From: Poindextera sp041691315
Lineage (GTDB): Bacteria > Pseudomonadota > Alphaproteobacteria > Caulobacterales > Caulobacteraceae
Reading direction: 5' to 3'
DNA length: 64,000 nt
Assembly: GCA_041691315.1 (NCBI GenBank)
Contig: JBEPUW010000007.1
Coordinates: 1 to 64,000 of the forward strand
Made by a program: the position numbers and the translations under genes
Notes under the pieces: model-generated
What the model was told of the DNA's origin: nothing
Database searches by the model: none
Seen by the model: the letters and a program-made list of their open reading frames with translations, nothing else
Part shown: one piece after another, positions 34,451-41,739 of the stretch
How the letters are laid out: every line of letters starts with the position of its first letter
Position numbering within the stretch: position 1 is the stretch's first letter

Positions 34451-35314
34451 TCAAGGGGCCCAATCCCCAAGCCGCGACTGCCATAGCACAAGCGCCGCCA
34501 TCGCCGCGGTATCCGCCCGCAGAATTCCCGGGCCGAGCGACACCGGAACGACGTACGGCAGGGCGCGGAGGCGGTCGCGCTCCTCGGTCGAAAACCCGCC
34601 CTCGGGGCCGATGAGAATAGACGAAGACGGCCGACTATTCGCCTCCCCTCCCCCTTGCGGGGAGGGGCCGGGGGTGGGGGTGTCGCGCCGAGTTGTAGAG
34701 TTAGCCGCAAACTCGTCGACGTCGGCGCTGGCGCCCCCAACCCCTTCCCCGCGAGGAGGAAGGGGCTTTGAGTGCGCGCCTTGCTGGGCCAGGGCCTCGG
34801 CCATTGGCAGTGCGTCGCCGCCTTCATCGCAGAAGATCAGTGGCCGGTCGGTCCAGGCGTCGAGGATGTCGCTCAGCTTTTCCGGCGCGACGATCTCCGG
34901 GACGTCCAGCCTGCCGGTCTGTTCCGCCGCCTCGATCGAGATCGCGCCGAGCCGCTCCAGCTTGACCCGGTCGCCTTGCGTGTAGCGGGTCAGCGCCAAC
35001 CGCACCCGGCGCACGCCCAATTCGACGGCCTTCTCGACCACCGCTTCCAGCCGCGCCCGCTTGATCACCGCGACGATCAGCTCGAGGTCCGGACCCTCTT
35101 CCCAGGCCCGCGCCAGGCCGCGCGGGGTCAGCGCCACGCTGCGCCGGTCGACGGCCGCGACGATGGCCCGCCACTCGCCATCCTCGGCGTTGAACAGCAT
35201 GACCTCGTCGCCGGCTTTGCGGCGCATGACCTCGCGCAGATAGTGGGCCTGGTCGCCCCCAAGGGCGATGGTCACCCCATCCTGAAGCTTGCCTGGAACG
35301 AACAGCCGGATCAT
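34451..35314 (-). CDS. rsmE: 16S rRNA m3U1498 methyltransferase RsmE with repeat-derived insert
   Basis: A 287-residue SPOUT methyltransferase, about 43 residues longer than usual. Normal parts are the N-terminal PUA-like domain (MIRLFVPGKLQDG..DQAHYLREVMRRKAGDEVMLFNAEDGEW), the KRARLEAVVEKAVELGVRR segment, and the SAM knot ILIGPEGGFSTEERD with SLGPGILRADTAAMAAL at the end. Between MAEALAQQG and SILIGPEGG, about residues 182-225, lies a Pro/Gly-rich stretch (KPLPPRGEGVGGA..TPTPGPSPQGGGEA) encoded by a family C palindromic repeat. The reading frame stays open and the knot is intact, so it is probably functional. It lies upstream of gshA. Confidence 0.93.
   Translation of the reverse strand: MIRLFVPGKLQDGVTIALGGDQAHYLREVMRRKAGDEVMLFNAEDGEWRAIVAAVDRRSVALTPRGLARAWEEGPDLELIVAVIKRARLEAVVEKAVELGVRRVRLALTRYTQGDRVKLERLGAISIEAAEQTGRLDVPEIVAPEKLSDILDAWTDRPLIFCDEGGDALPMAEALAQQGAHSKPLPPRGEGVGGASADVDEFAANSTTRRDTPTPGPSPQGGGEANSRPSSSILIGPEGGFSTEERDRLRALPYVVPVSLGPGILRADTAAMAALVLWQSRLGDWAP
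34641..34770. repeat. Palindromic repeat, family C, copy 1, inside rsmE
   Basis: About 130 bp. Left hairpin CCCTCCCCCTTGCGGGGAGGG, next GGGGGTGGGGGTG; right hairpin CCCCTTCCCCGCGAGGAGGA preceded by GCGCCCCCAA and followed by AGGGGCTTTG. The unit contributes no stop codon in the rsmE frame. A related copy is intergenic at 40158-40310. Confidence 0.85.
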
Positions 35315-35342
35315 GCCGCTCTAGTGTGGCACGGAGAAACCC

Positions 35343-36104
35343 ATGACCAAACACGACGACTACAAGGCCGAGCTCCGGTCGCTACAGATCCACCTGGTCA
35401 AGTACCAGCAGTGGGCGATGAAGACCGGCGAGAAGGCGGTGATCGTCTTCGAGGGCCGCGACAGCGCCGGCAAGGACGGCGCGATCAAGCGGATCACCGA
35501 GCACCTGGCCCCGCGCAACACCCGCGTGGTCGCCCTGCCCAAGCCCTCCGATCGGGAGAGCACCGAATGGTGGTTCCAGCGCTATGTGCGCTACCTGCCG
35601 GCCGCCGGCGAGCTCGTGATCTTCAATCGCTCCTGGTATAACCGGGCCGGGGTCGAGGTGGTGATGGGCTTCTCCACTCACCGCGAACAGGCCGACTTCC
35701 TGCGCGACGCCCCCACCTTCGAACGCATGCTGGTCGAGACCGATATCCACCTGATCAAGCTCTGGCTCGACATCTCCAAGCATGAACAAGCCCAGAGGCT
35801 GGAGGCGCGGCGCAAGGACCCTTTGAAAGCGCTCAAGGTCAGCGACATGGACGCGGTCGCCCAGAAGAAGTGGAAGGCCTATTCCGACGCCCGCGACCTG
35901 ATGCTGATGCGCACCCACTCCGAATACGCGCCCTGGACGGTCGTGCGCACCGACCACAAGAAGAAGGCGCGGCTGTCAGCCATCCGCCACATCCTGCACA
36001 CCCTGGCCCCGCCGGAGATCAGCCAGGGGGTCGCCGTGCCCGACAAGGACGTCCTCTACGAATTCGAAGCCGCCGCCCTGAAAGACGGCCGGTTGGACCA
36101 CTAG
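35343..36104 (+). CDS. ppk2: Polyphosphate kinase 2 family protein
   Basis: A 253-residue class I PPK2 enzyme. The Walker A loop GRDSAGKDGAIKR (residues 38-50), lid-region arginines in KPSDRESTEWWFQRYVRYLP, Walker B IFNRSWYNRAG, and the WLDISKHEQAQRLEAR segment are clear. Class I PPK2 transfers phosphate between polyphosphate and ADP or GDP in the cytoplasm. It is divergent from rsmE (29 bp apart), so the two share a tiny promoter region. Confidence 0.94.
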   Translation: MTKHDDYKAELRSLQIHLVKYQQWAMKTGEKAVIVFEGRDSAGKDGAIKRITEHLAPRNTRVVALPKPSDRESTEWWFQRYVRYLPAAGELVIFNRSWYNRAGVEVVMGFSTHREQADFLRDAPTFERMLVETDIHLIKLWLDISKHEQAQRLEARRKDPLKALKVSDMDAVAQKKWKAYSDARDLMLMRTHSEYAPWTVVRTDHKKKARLSAIRHILHTLAPPEISQGVAVPDKDVLYEFEAAALKDGRLDH

Positions 36105-36140
36105 CCGCGAGCCCTCACCGCTTCGATCCGACTCCCGCGC

Positions 36141-37334
36141 CTATTCGGCGGCCTTGGCGGTGGTGAGTTCGGCCAGGACTTCGTCGGTGTGGCGGCCGAG
36201 GGGGGGCGGATCACGGCGAATCGAGACCGGGCTCTTGGAGAAGCGCAGGCCGGGCTTCATGGCGCGGTAGGTCCCCTCGCCTTCCAGCTGGCGCTCCTCG
36301 AACAGGGTCTCTTTCAGCTGCGGGTCGTCGAAGAGTTCGTCGGGCCGGTTGGCGCGCATGCCCGGGATGGAGTTCTCAAAGCAAAGCACCATCCACTCGG
36401 CGGTGGTATGGGCCGCGGCCGCCTCGTCCATCATGGCGTGATACTCCGCCACCCGCTCGGCGCCCGAGGTCTTGGAGGTGAAGCGCTCGCTCTCATAGGC
36501 ATCGGCAATGCCGCCAAGCGCCATGAATTTGGCCGACTGCCTGCGGTCGGCGGGGGCGACCGCGAGATAACCGTCCTTGGTCTTCAGCGGCCGGCGGTAG
36601 GGGGTGATGGTCGTGGTGTGACCGAAGTGGCCGGTCGGCGGGACGTAGGTCTCACCATAGAGGTGCTCGGCCATCAGGAAGCCGGTGAACACCTCCAGCA
36701 TCGGCACGCAGACGTACTGGCCCTCGCCGGTGCGGTCGCGGTGGCGCAGCGCCGAGAGGGTGGCGATGACCGCGAACAGGCCGCTGGTCTTATCGGCGAT
36801 GATGGTCGGCAGCGGTCGGAAGGTGGCGTCCGGCTCGACCATGCCGTTCAGGCCGCAGGCGCCCGAGGCGGCCTGGATCAGATCGTCGAAGGCCTGGCGA
36901 CCGGCATAGGGGCCGGCGGGGTCGAAGCCCATGGCCTCGACATAGACGATGTCGGGCTTGATTGCGGCGACTTCGGCATAGGCGAAGCCCAGGCGCGCAA
37001 TGGAATCGGGCCGCATGTTGTGGATGAAGACGTCGGCGGTGGCGATCAGCTGACGCAGCGCGGCGCGGCCGGGCTCGTCCTTCAAGTCCAGCGCCACCGA
37101 GCGCTTGTTGCGGTTGAAGGCCACGAACATCGGCCCCATGGTCCGCGAATTCGGCGCCTTGCCCGAGGTGCGCTGGCGGTCCCCGCCCGGCTCCTCGACC
37201 TTGATCACGTCGGCGCCCAGGTCGCCCATGGTCTGGGTCGCGTAGGGGCCAAGCACGAACTGGGTCAGGTCGACGATCCGCACGCCCGACAGCGGCCCAG
37301 TCGCCTTGGAACCCTGCTCAGTGGTCTTGCTCAT
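36141..37334 (-). CDS. CaiB/BaiF family III CoA-transferase
   Basis: A 397-residue type III CoA transferase. LSGVRIVDLTQFVLGPYATQTMGDLGADVIKVEEPGGD opens the fold, KRSVALDLKDEPGRAAL follows, and the catalytic aspartate is expected in AFDDLIQAASG within the GFDPAGPY segment. It should move CoA between carboxylic acids; the substrate is unknown. The ATG at 37334 has GGAG and GAGG upstream; the longer frame to 37424 is unlikely. It is divergent from the SRPBCC gene with 185 bp between, in which no clear promoter was recognised. Confidence 0.92.
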   Translation of the reverse strand: MSKTTEQGSKATGPLSGVRIVDLTQFVLGPYATQTMGDLGADVIKVEEPGGDRQRTSGKAPNSRTMGPMFVAFNRNKRSVALDLKDEPGRAALRQLIATADVFIHNMRPDSIARLGFAYAEVAAIKPDIVYVEAMGFDPAGPYAGRQAFDDLIQAASGACGLNGMVEPDATFRPLPTIIADKTSGLFAVIATLSALRHRDRTGEGQYVCVPMLEVFTGFLMAEHLYGETYVPPTGHFGHTTTITPYRRPLKTKDGYLAVAPADRRQSAKFMALGGIADAYESERFTSKTSGAERVAEYHAMMDEAAAAHTTAEWMVLCFENSIPGMRANRPDELFDDPQLKETLFEERQLEGEGTYRAMKPGLRFSKSPVSIRRDPPPLGRHTDEVLAELTTAKAAE

Positions 37335-37519
37335 CGCCTCAGATCTCCGTTCGCGAACCGCCGTCGTCAGATCGGTAAGCGACGATGGGCTTGCGGTCCA
37401 GCACGGCGTCCGGCCGGCTCCCATGCCATGGTGGCCAGACGCGGGCGTGCTTGTCGGATCGCGCCCGCCGCATTCGTCCTTGGTTTACGATTCGATCTCA
37501 ATCCTGGAGGAGGCCCAAA

Positions 37520-38002
37520 ATGACCGACACCGCCCCGACGACCCCCAATTCAGACCGCGAACTGGTGCTCACCCGCCTGATCGATGCGCCGCGAACAGCG
37601 GTCTATCGCGCCTGGACCGAGCCTGACTTGCTCAAGCAATGGTTCGCGCCCAAGCCCTTCACCACCCCGGTCGCCGAACTCGACGTGAGGCCGGGCGGCG
37701 CCAACCTGATCGTGATGAAAGGCCCCGACGGCGCCCTGATGCCGAACCCCGGCGTCTATCTCGAAGTGGTCCCGAACGAAAAGCTGGTCTTCACCAACGC
37801 CTACACCAAGGCCTGGGAGCCCTCGGAAAAGCCGTTCATGACCGTGGTCCTGACCTTCGCCGACGAGGACGGCAAGACCCGCTATACCGCGCGGGTCCTG
37901 CACTGGAGCGTCGCCGACCGCGAAGCCCACGAACAGATGGGCTTCCACCAGGGTTGGGGCCTCTGCGCCGACCAGCTGGCGGAGGTCGCGCACAGCCTCT
38001 GA
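37520..38002 (+). CDS. SRPBCC/AHSA1-domain protein
   Basis: A 160-residue START-fold protein. NSDRELVLTRLIDAPRTAVYRAWTEPDLLKQWFAPKPFTTP is the typical Activator-of-Hsp90-homologue-1 start, and VPNEKLVFTNAYTKAWEPSEKPFMTVVLTF the central strands. The family binds hydrophobic ligands in a central cavity; function here is unknown. A very strong GGAGGAGG site precedes the ATG at 37520, which decides the start. Confidence 0.92.
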   Translation: MTDTAPTTPNSDRELVLTRLIDAPRTAVYRAWTEPDLLKQWFAPKPFTTPVAELDVRPGGANLIVMKGPDGALMPNPGVYLEVVPNEKLVFTNAYTKAWEPSEKPFMTVVLTFADEDGKTRYTARVLHWSVADREAHEQMGFHQGWGLCADQLAEVAHSL

Positions 38003-38089
38003 TCGCCATCGGCGCCATCGCGGAACAGCCGTCGCAGTCGCGCGTTGCTGGAGGGAACGTCAAATTCCATGAAATTCCGGGAGATCGAT

Positions 38090-38320
38090 ATGCGGCGACT
38101 ACTGATTGCGGGCTGCGCCCTGATGGTTCTGAGCGGCGCCAGTGTCGCGGAGGCCAATGCCCTCGGTGGCGCGGTCATCGGCGGGGTTGGCGGCGCTGTG
38201 GTCGGCGGCCCGGTGGGCGCGGTGGTCGGCGCCGCCGGCGGCGCGGTGGTCGGCAGCCATCAGCACCGCGGGCATTGGTGGCGCCACCGCCACTACGCCT
38301 ATCATCGTCATCACGGCTGA
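38090..38320 (+). CDS. Small glycine-zipper protein with His-rich tail
   Basis: A 76-residue exported protein: signal peptide MRRLLIAGCALMVLSGASVAEANA, then GGAVIGGVGGAVVGGPVGAVVGAAGG, a glycine zipper, and a tail HQHRGHWWRHRHYAYHRHHG rich in His, Arg and aromatic residues. Glycine zippers insert into membranes or oligomerise; the tail could bind metal. No known gene recognised. GGGAG lies six bases before the ATG; starts at 38069 and 38045 are less likely. Confidence 0.75.
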   Translation: MRRLLIAGCALMVLSGASVAEANALGGAVIGGVGGAVVGGPVGAVVGAAGGAVVGSHQHRGHWWRHRHYAYHRHHG

Positions 38321-38389
38321 CGTCTCAGCGGGCCGGTTGCAGCGCCAAGGCGACTTGCGGCCGGCCCTGGCAGCTTCTAAGCACGCCGC

Positions 38390-39004
38390 GTGCTGGATCA
38401 TCTGAAAGACAACAATCGCGCCTGGGCGGCCGGCAAAGTCGGCGTCGACCCAGGTTTTTTCAAGCGGCTCGAAGCGCAGCAGGCGCCTGAGTACTTCTGG
38501 ATCGGCTGCTCGGACAGCCGCGTCCCGGCCAACGAAATCTGTGGCCTGGATCCCGGCGAAATGTTCGTCCACCGCAATGTCGGCAACCTCGCCCCGCCGC
38601 AGGACCCCAACTATCTGTCGGTGCTGCAGTTCGCCGTCGATGTGCTGAAGGTCAAGCACGTCATCGTCGTCGGCCACTACGGCTGCGGCGGCGTGCGCGC
38701 GGCGGTCGACGGCGAGCGACGCGGCCTGATCGACCACTGGCTGCACCCGATCCGCGAGGTCAGCCACGACCATCGCCATGAACTGGAGGCGATCGACGGC
38801 GAGCGGGCGCGGCTGGACCGCCTCTGCGAGCTGAACGTCATACGCCAGGCGCGCAACGTCGCCTCCGACCTGTTCGTGCAAGACGCCTGGAGCCGCGGCC
38901 AGACCCTCTCCGTGCACGGCTGGGTCTACTCCCTCGCCAACGGCTTGGTCACCGACCTCGACGTCACCATGAGCGCGCCAGCCGACTTAGAGCGGCTGGA
39001 CTGA
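38390..39004 (+). CDS. can: Beta-class carbonic anhydrase
   Basis: A 204-residue zinc enzyme that hydrates carbon dioxide. The zinc ligands and dyad are in place: C40-S-D42-S-R44 in FWIGCSDSRVPANEI, H96 and C99 in VVGHYGCGG. The sequence starts MLDHLKDNNRAWAAGKVGVDPGFFKRL from a GTG, matching the family N-terminus, although no obvious ribosome site precedes it. It ends inside the inverted repeat at 39004-39080. Confidence 0.95.
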   Translation: MLDHLKDNNRAWAAGKVGVDPGFFKRLEAQQAPEYFWIGCSDSRVPANEICGLDPGEMFVHRNVGNLAPPQDPNYLSVLQFAVDVLKVKHVIVVGHYGCGGVRAAVDGERRGLIDHWLHPIREVSHDHRHELEAIDGERARLDRLCELNVIRQARNVASDLFVQDAWSRGQTLSVHGWVYSLANGLVTDLDVTMSAPADLERLD

Positions 39005-39080
39005 AATTGGGGACACGTACGCATCGCTAAGCGCTCGGGCACGACCCGAATGTCGTGGGATGCGTACGTGTCCCCAATTT
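39004..39080. repeat. 77-bp element with 22-bp perfect inverted ends
   Basis: Left end 39004-39025 and right end 39059-39080 are exact complements (..GGGGACACGTACGCATC at the left, GATGCGTACGTGTCCCC.. at the right), enclosing 33 bp that can form further small stems. AATTTCCCCAATTT continues just after. It lies between the convergent carbonic anhydrase and aldo/keto reductase genes; it could be a REP-like or MITE-like element and a bidirectional terminator. Confidence 0.7.
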
Positions 39081-39090
39081 CCCCAATTTC

Positions 39091-40083
39091 CTACCGCTCG
39101 GCGTCCACCGCCCGCCATTCATGGGTCATGTCGTCGAGCTGCTTCTTCAGCTCCGCCGGCAGCGGCTTTTCCGCCGCGGCTAGGCTGTCGGCGAGTTGGT
39201 CGGGGCGGCTGGCGCCGATGATCGGGGCGGTGATGGCGGGGTTGGACAGCACCCAGGACACGGCCATGGTCGCCATGCTCATGCCGGCCTCGTTGGAGAG
39301 GCTCTTCAGCGCATCGACGGTGTCGAACTCGCGGTCGTGCCAGTACCGCTCCTGGTAGCGGGCGCCGGCGTTGCCGAGCTGGAAGCGGCCGCCCTCGGGC
39401 GGGCCGGCGGCGCGGTCGTGCTTGCCGGTGAGCATGCCGCCGGCCAGGGGGTTGTACGGGATCACCGCGATGCCTTCTTCCTCGCAGAGCGGCAGTAGAT
39501 CGCGCTCGAAGGTGCGGAACAGGAGGTTGTAGCGCGGCTGTACGGAGTCGATGCGGGCGTAGCGGTTGATCTCGCTGCGGCCCACCGCGCGCGCGATCCG
39601 GAACGCCGGCCAGTTGGAGACGCCGATATAGCGCGCCTTGCCGGCCTTCACGACCATGTCCAGCGCCTCAAGCGCCTCGTCGATCGGCGTCGAAGGATCG
39701 ACCCCGTGCAGCTGGTAGAGGTCGACATAGTCGGTGCCCAGCCGTTTCAGCGACGCGTCGATGGCGTCCAGGATGTGCTTGCGCGACATGCCCTGGTCCC
39801 AGGGCTTGGGGCCGGTCTGGCCGAAGCATTTGGTGGCCACCACATAGTTCTGCCGCTTGCCCTTCAGCCAGCCGCCGACGATCTCCTCGGTGCGCCCGAC
39901 CGTCGCCCGGCCGCCGCCAAGCGGATAGACGTCCGCGGTGTCGAGGAAGTCGATGCCGCCCTCGGCCGCCTTGTCGAGGATGGCGTGGCTCTGCTCTTCG
40001 TCGCACTGCAACCCGAAGGTCATGGTGCCGAGGCAAAGCCTGGAAACGCGCAGGCCTGTGCGGCCGAATTTGATGTGTTGCAT
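39091..40083 (-). CDS. Aldo/keto reductase
   Basis: A 330-residue TIM-barrel NADPH oxidoreductase. LCLGTMTFG, DFLDTADVYPLGGG (catalytic Asp and Tyr), VATKCFGQTGP (catalytic Lys), YVDLYQLHGVDP (His) are all present, and the NADPH end TAPIIGASRPDQLADSL is complete. Closest in plan to YajO/YghZ-like reductases. It converges with the carbonic anhydrase. The substrate is not known. Confidence 0.94.
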   Translation of the reverse strand: MQHIKFGRTGLRVSRLCLGTMTFGLQCDEEQSHAILDKAAEGGIDFLDTADVYPLGGGRATVGRTEEIVGGWLKGKRQNYVVATKCFGQTGPKPWDQGMSRKHILDAIDASLKRLGTDYVDLYQLHGVDPSTPIDEALEALDMVVKAGKARYIGVSNWPAFRIARAVGRSEINRYARIDSVQPRYNLLFRTFERDLLPLCEEEGIAVIPYNPLAGGMLTGKHDRAAGPPEGGRFQLGNAGARYQERYWHDREFDTVDALKSLSNEAGMSMATMAVSWVLSNPAITAPIIGASRPDQLADSLAAAEKPLPAELKKQLDDMTHEWRAVDAER

Positions 40084-40157
40084 GGCCCGATCCTAGGCAG
40101 CGGTCTGAAGAAAGACCAGACTCGGCGTCGTCTTCCCCTTGCCGGTGCACCGCGTGA

Positions 40158-40310
40158 TTCCCCTCCCCGTCGCGGGGAGGGTTAGGGGTGGGGGCGTAGC
40201 GCCGACGCTTCAGATATTGGCCCCTCTGAGCGGCTCGATCAGACCGGCCGCCCATTGCGCCGGGCGCCCCCATCCCCCACCCCTTCCCCGCGAGGGGGAA
40301 GGGGCTTTGG
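40158..40310. repeat. Palindromic repeat, family C, copy 2 (intergenic)
   Basis: Left module TTCCCCTCCCCGTCGCGGGG then GTTAGGGGTGGGGGCG; right module GCGCCCCCATCCCCCACCCC then CGCGAGGGGGAAGGGGCTTT. The ends match the copy inside rsmE; the central 60 bp differ. It fills much of the 434-bp gap between the aldo/keto reductase and the acyl-CoA dehydrogenase. Confidence 0.8.
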
Positions 40311-40517
40311 AGATCGCCTTGCCCGCCGGGCGGGGTCCATCAGGTCGTACGAGTCCCTCGACGGGACCTTCGGGAGAAGATCGATGATCGCCGCCCCGTG
40401 TCCCTGCGTCACCTATTGCGTTGACAGGGTCCGGGGGCAAATTCCACAATTGGGCATCAACGAATTTGAACCGAGCGGCGAACCACGCCGCCTTGCATTT
40501 TTCTGGGAGTGAATTTG
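40311..40517 (+). promoter_or_regulatory. Leader/promoter region of the acyl-CoA dehydrogenase operon
   Basis: This non-coding stretch follows the family C repeat. A TTGACA sits at 40421-40426, but no good -10 box was found at the usual distance, so the promoter assignment is weak. GGGAG at 40504-40508 is the ribosome site for the ATG at 40518. Nothing else was recognised here. Confidence 0.3.
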
Positions 40518-41735
40518 ATGGCCGATTTTGGCGCCGCTGAACTTGAGACCTTCCGCAACGAAGCCCGCGAGTGGCTGGCGGAGAATTTCCCCCCCGCGCT
40601 GGGCAAGAACCAGCCGGAGATGACGGAGGCCAATATGGGCCTGCCGCCGACCGAGGACATGAAGCTCTGGACCCGGCGCATCGGCGAAAAGGGCTGGGGC
40701 ACGCCGACTTGGCCGAAAGCCTATGGCGGCGGCGGCCTCAGCGTGGCCGAGGCGCGTGTACTGGCCGAAGAAATGGCCCGCATCGGCGCCCGCAATCCGA
40801 TCCAGGGCATGGGCCCCGGCATGTTCGGCCACACCCTGCTCGAATACGGCAACGAAGAGCAGAAGTTGAAACACTTCCCGCCGATCTGCCGCAATGAGCT
40901 GCGCTGGTGCCAGGGCTTCTCCGAGCCCGGCTCGGGATCGGACCTGGCCTCGTTGACCACCAAGGCCGAGGACAAAGGCGACCACTACCTGGTCAACGGC
41001 CAGAAGATCTGGACCTCCGGCGCGCAATACGCGGACTGGTGCTTCTGCCTGGTGCGCACCGACACCACAAAGAAGCATGAGGGCATCAGCTTCCTTTTGA
41101 TCGACATGCATTCGCCCGGCGTCGAAGCGCGGCCAATCAAGATGATCTCCGGCGCGTCCGGCCAGTGCGAGACCTTCTTTACCGACGTGAAGGTGCCGAA
41201 AGAGAACCTGGTCGGGCCGCTGAACGGCGGCTGGCCGATCGCCAAGCGGCTGCTGCAGCACGAGCGCAACGGCATGGGCAACCGGCTGGGCGCGCAGGCC
41301 GGCGGCGAGCGCCAGGCGGGTGTGCAAGATCTGGCCAAAACCTATGTCGGGGTCGACGAGACCGGCCGGCTGGCCGACGCCGACCTGCGCGCGCGGCTGA
41401 TCGCCCACAAGATGGAGGAACAGGCGCTGCGCCTCACCGTCCGCCGCGCCGCCGCCGAAAGCCGCGGCAACGCCGGGCCGAACGCCACCACCTCGATCAT
41501 GAAGAACGTCAGCATGAAGACCATGCAGGATCGTTCGGAGCTGACGGTCGAGATCCTGGGCGCGAACGGCCTGGGTTGGGACGGCGATGGCTTCGACGCC
41601 GACGAGCTTTCCGCGGTGCGCGGCTGGCTGGCCGGCAAGGCGGGGTCGATCTACGGCGGCAGCCAGGAGATTCAGAACAACATCATCGCCAAGCGCATCT
41701 TGAACCTGCCTGAAATGACCGGCGCGGTGAGCTGA
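40518..41735 (+). CDS. Acyl-CoA dehydrogenase
   Basis: A 405-residue flavoprotein of the acyl-CoA dehydrogenase family. WPKAYGGGGLSVAEARVLAEEMARIG, RWCQGFSEPGSGSDLASL (FAD/substrate loop), GQKIWTSGAQYADWCFCLVRTD, and the C-terminal YGGSQEIQNNIIAKRILNLP are diagnostic. It should dehydrogenate an acyl-CoA with ETF as acceptor; SNP-like insertions suggest the group acting on branched or cyclic acids, but substrate is unknown. Four bases separate it from the ligase gene downstream, so they form an operon. The ATG has GGGAG nine bases upstream. Confidence 0.93.
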   Translation: MADFGAAELETFRNEAREWLAENFPPALGKNQPEMTEANMGLPPTEDMKLWTRRIGEKGWGTPTWPKAYGGGGLSVAEARVLAEEMARIGARNPIQGMGPGMFGHTLLEYGNEEQKLKHFPPICRNELRWCQGFSEPGSGSDLASLTTKAEDKGDHYLVNGQKIWTSGAQYADWCFCLVRTDTTKKHEGISFLLIDMHSPGVEARPIKMISGASGQCETFFTDVKVPKENLVGPLNGGWPIAKRLLQHERNGMGNRLGAQAGGERQAGVQDLAKTYVGVDETGRLADADLRARLIAHKMEEQALRLTVRRAAAESRGNAGPNATTSIMKNVSMKTMQDRSELTVEILGANGLGWDGDGFDADELSAVRGWLAGKAGSIYGGSQEIQNNIIAKRILNLPEMTGAVS

Positions 41736-41739
41736 ACCG

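Noticed and set aside
34641..34770. Intron or intein in rsmE
   Set aside because: The insert is an open palindromic repeat also found intergenically; no splice or intein motifs are present.
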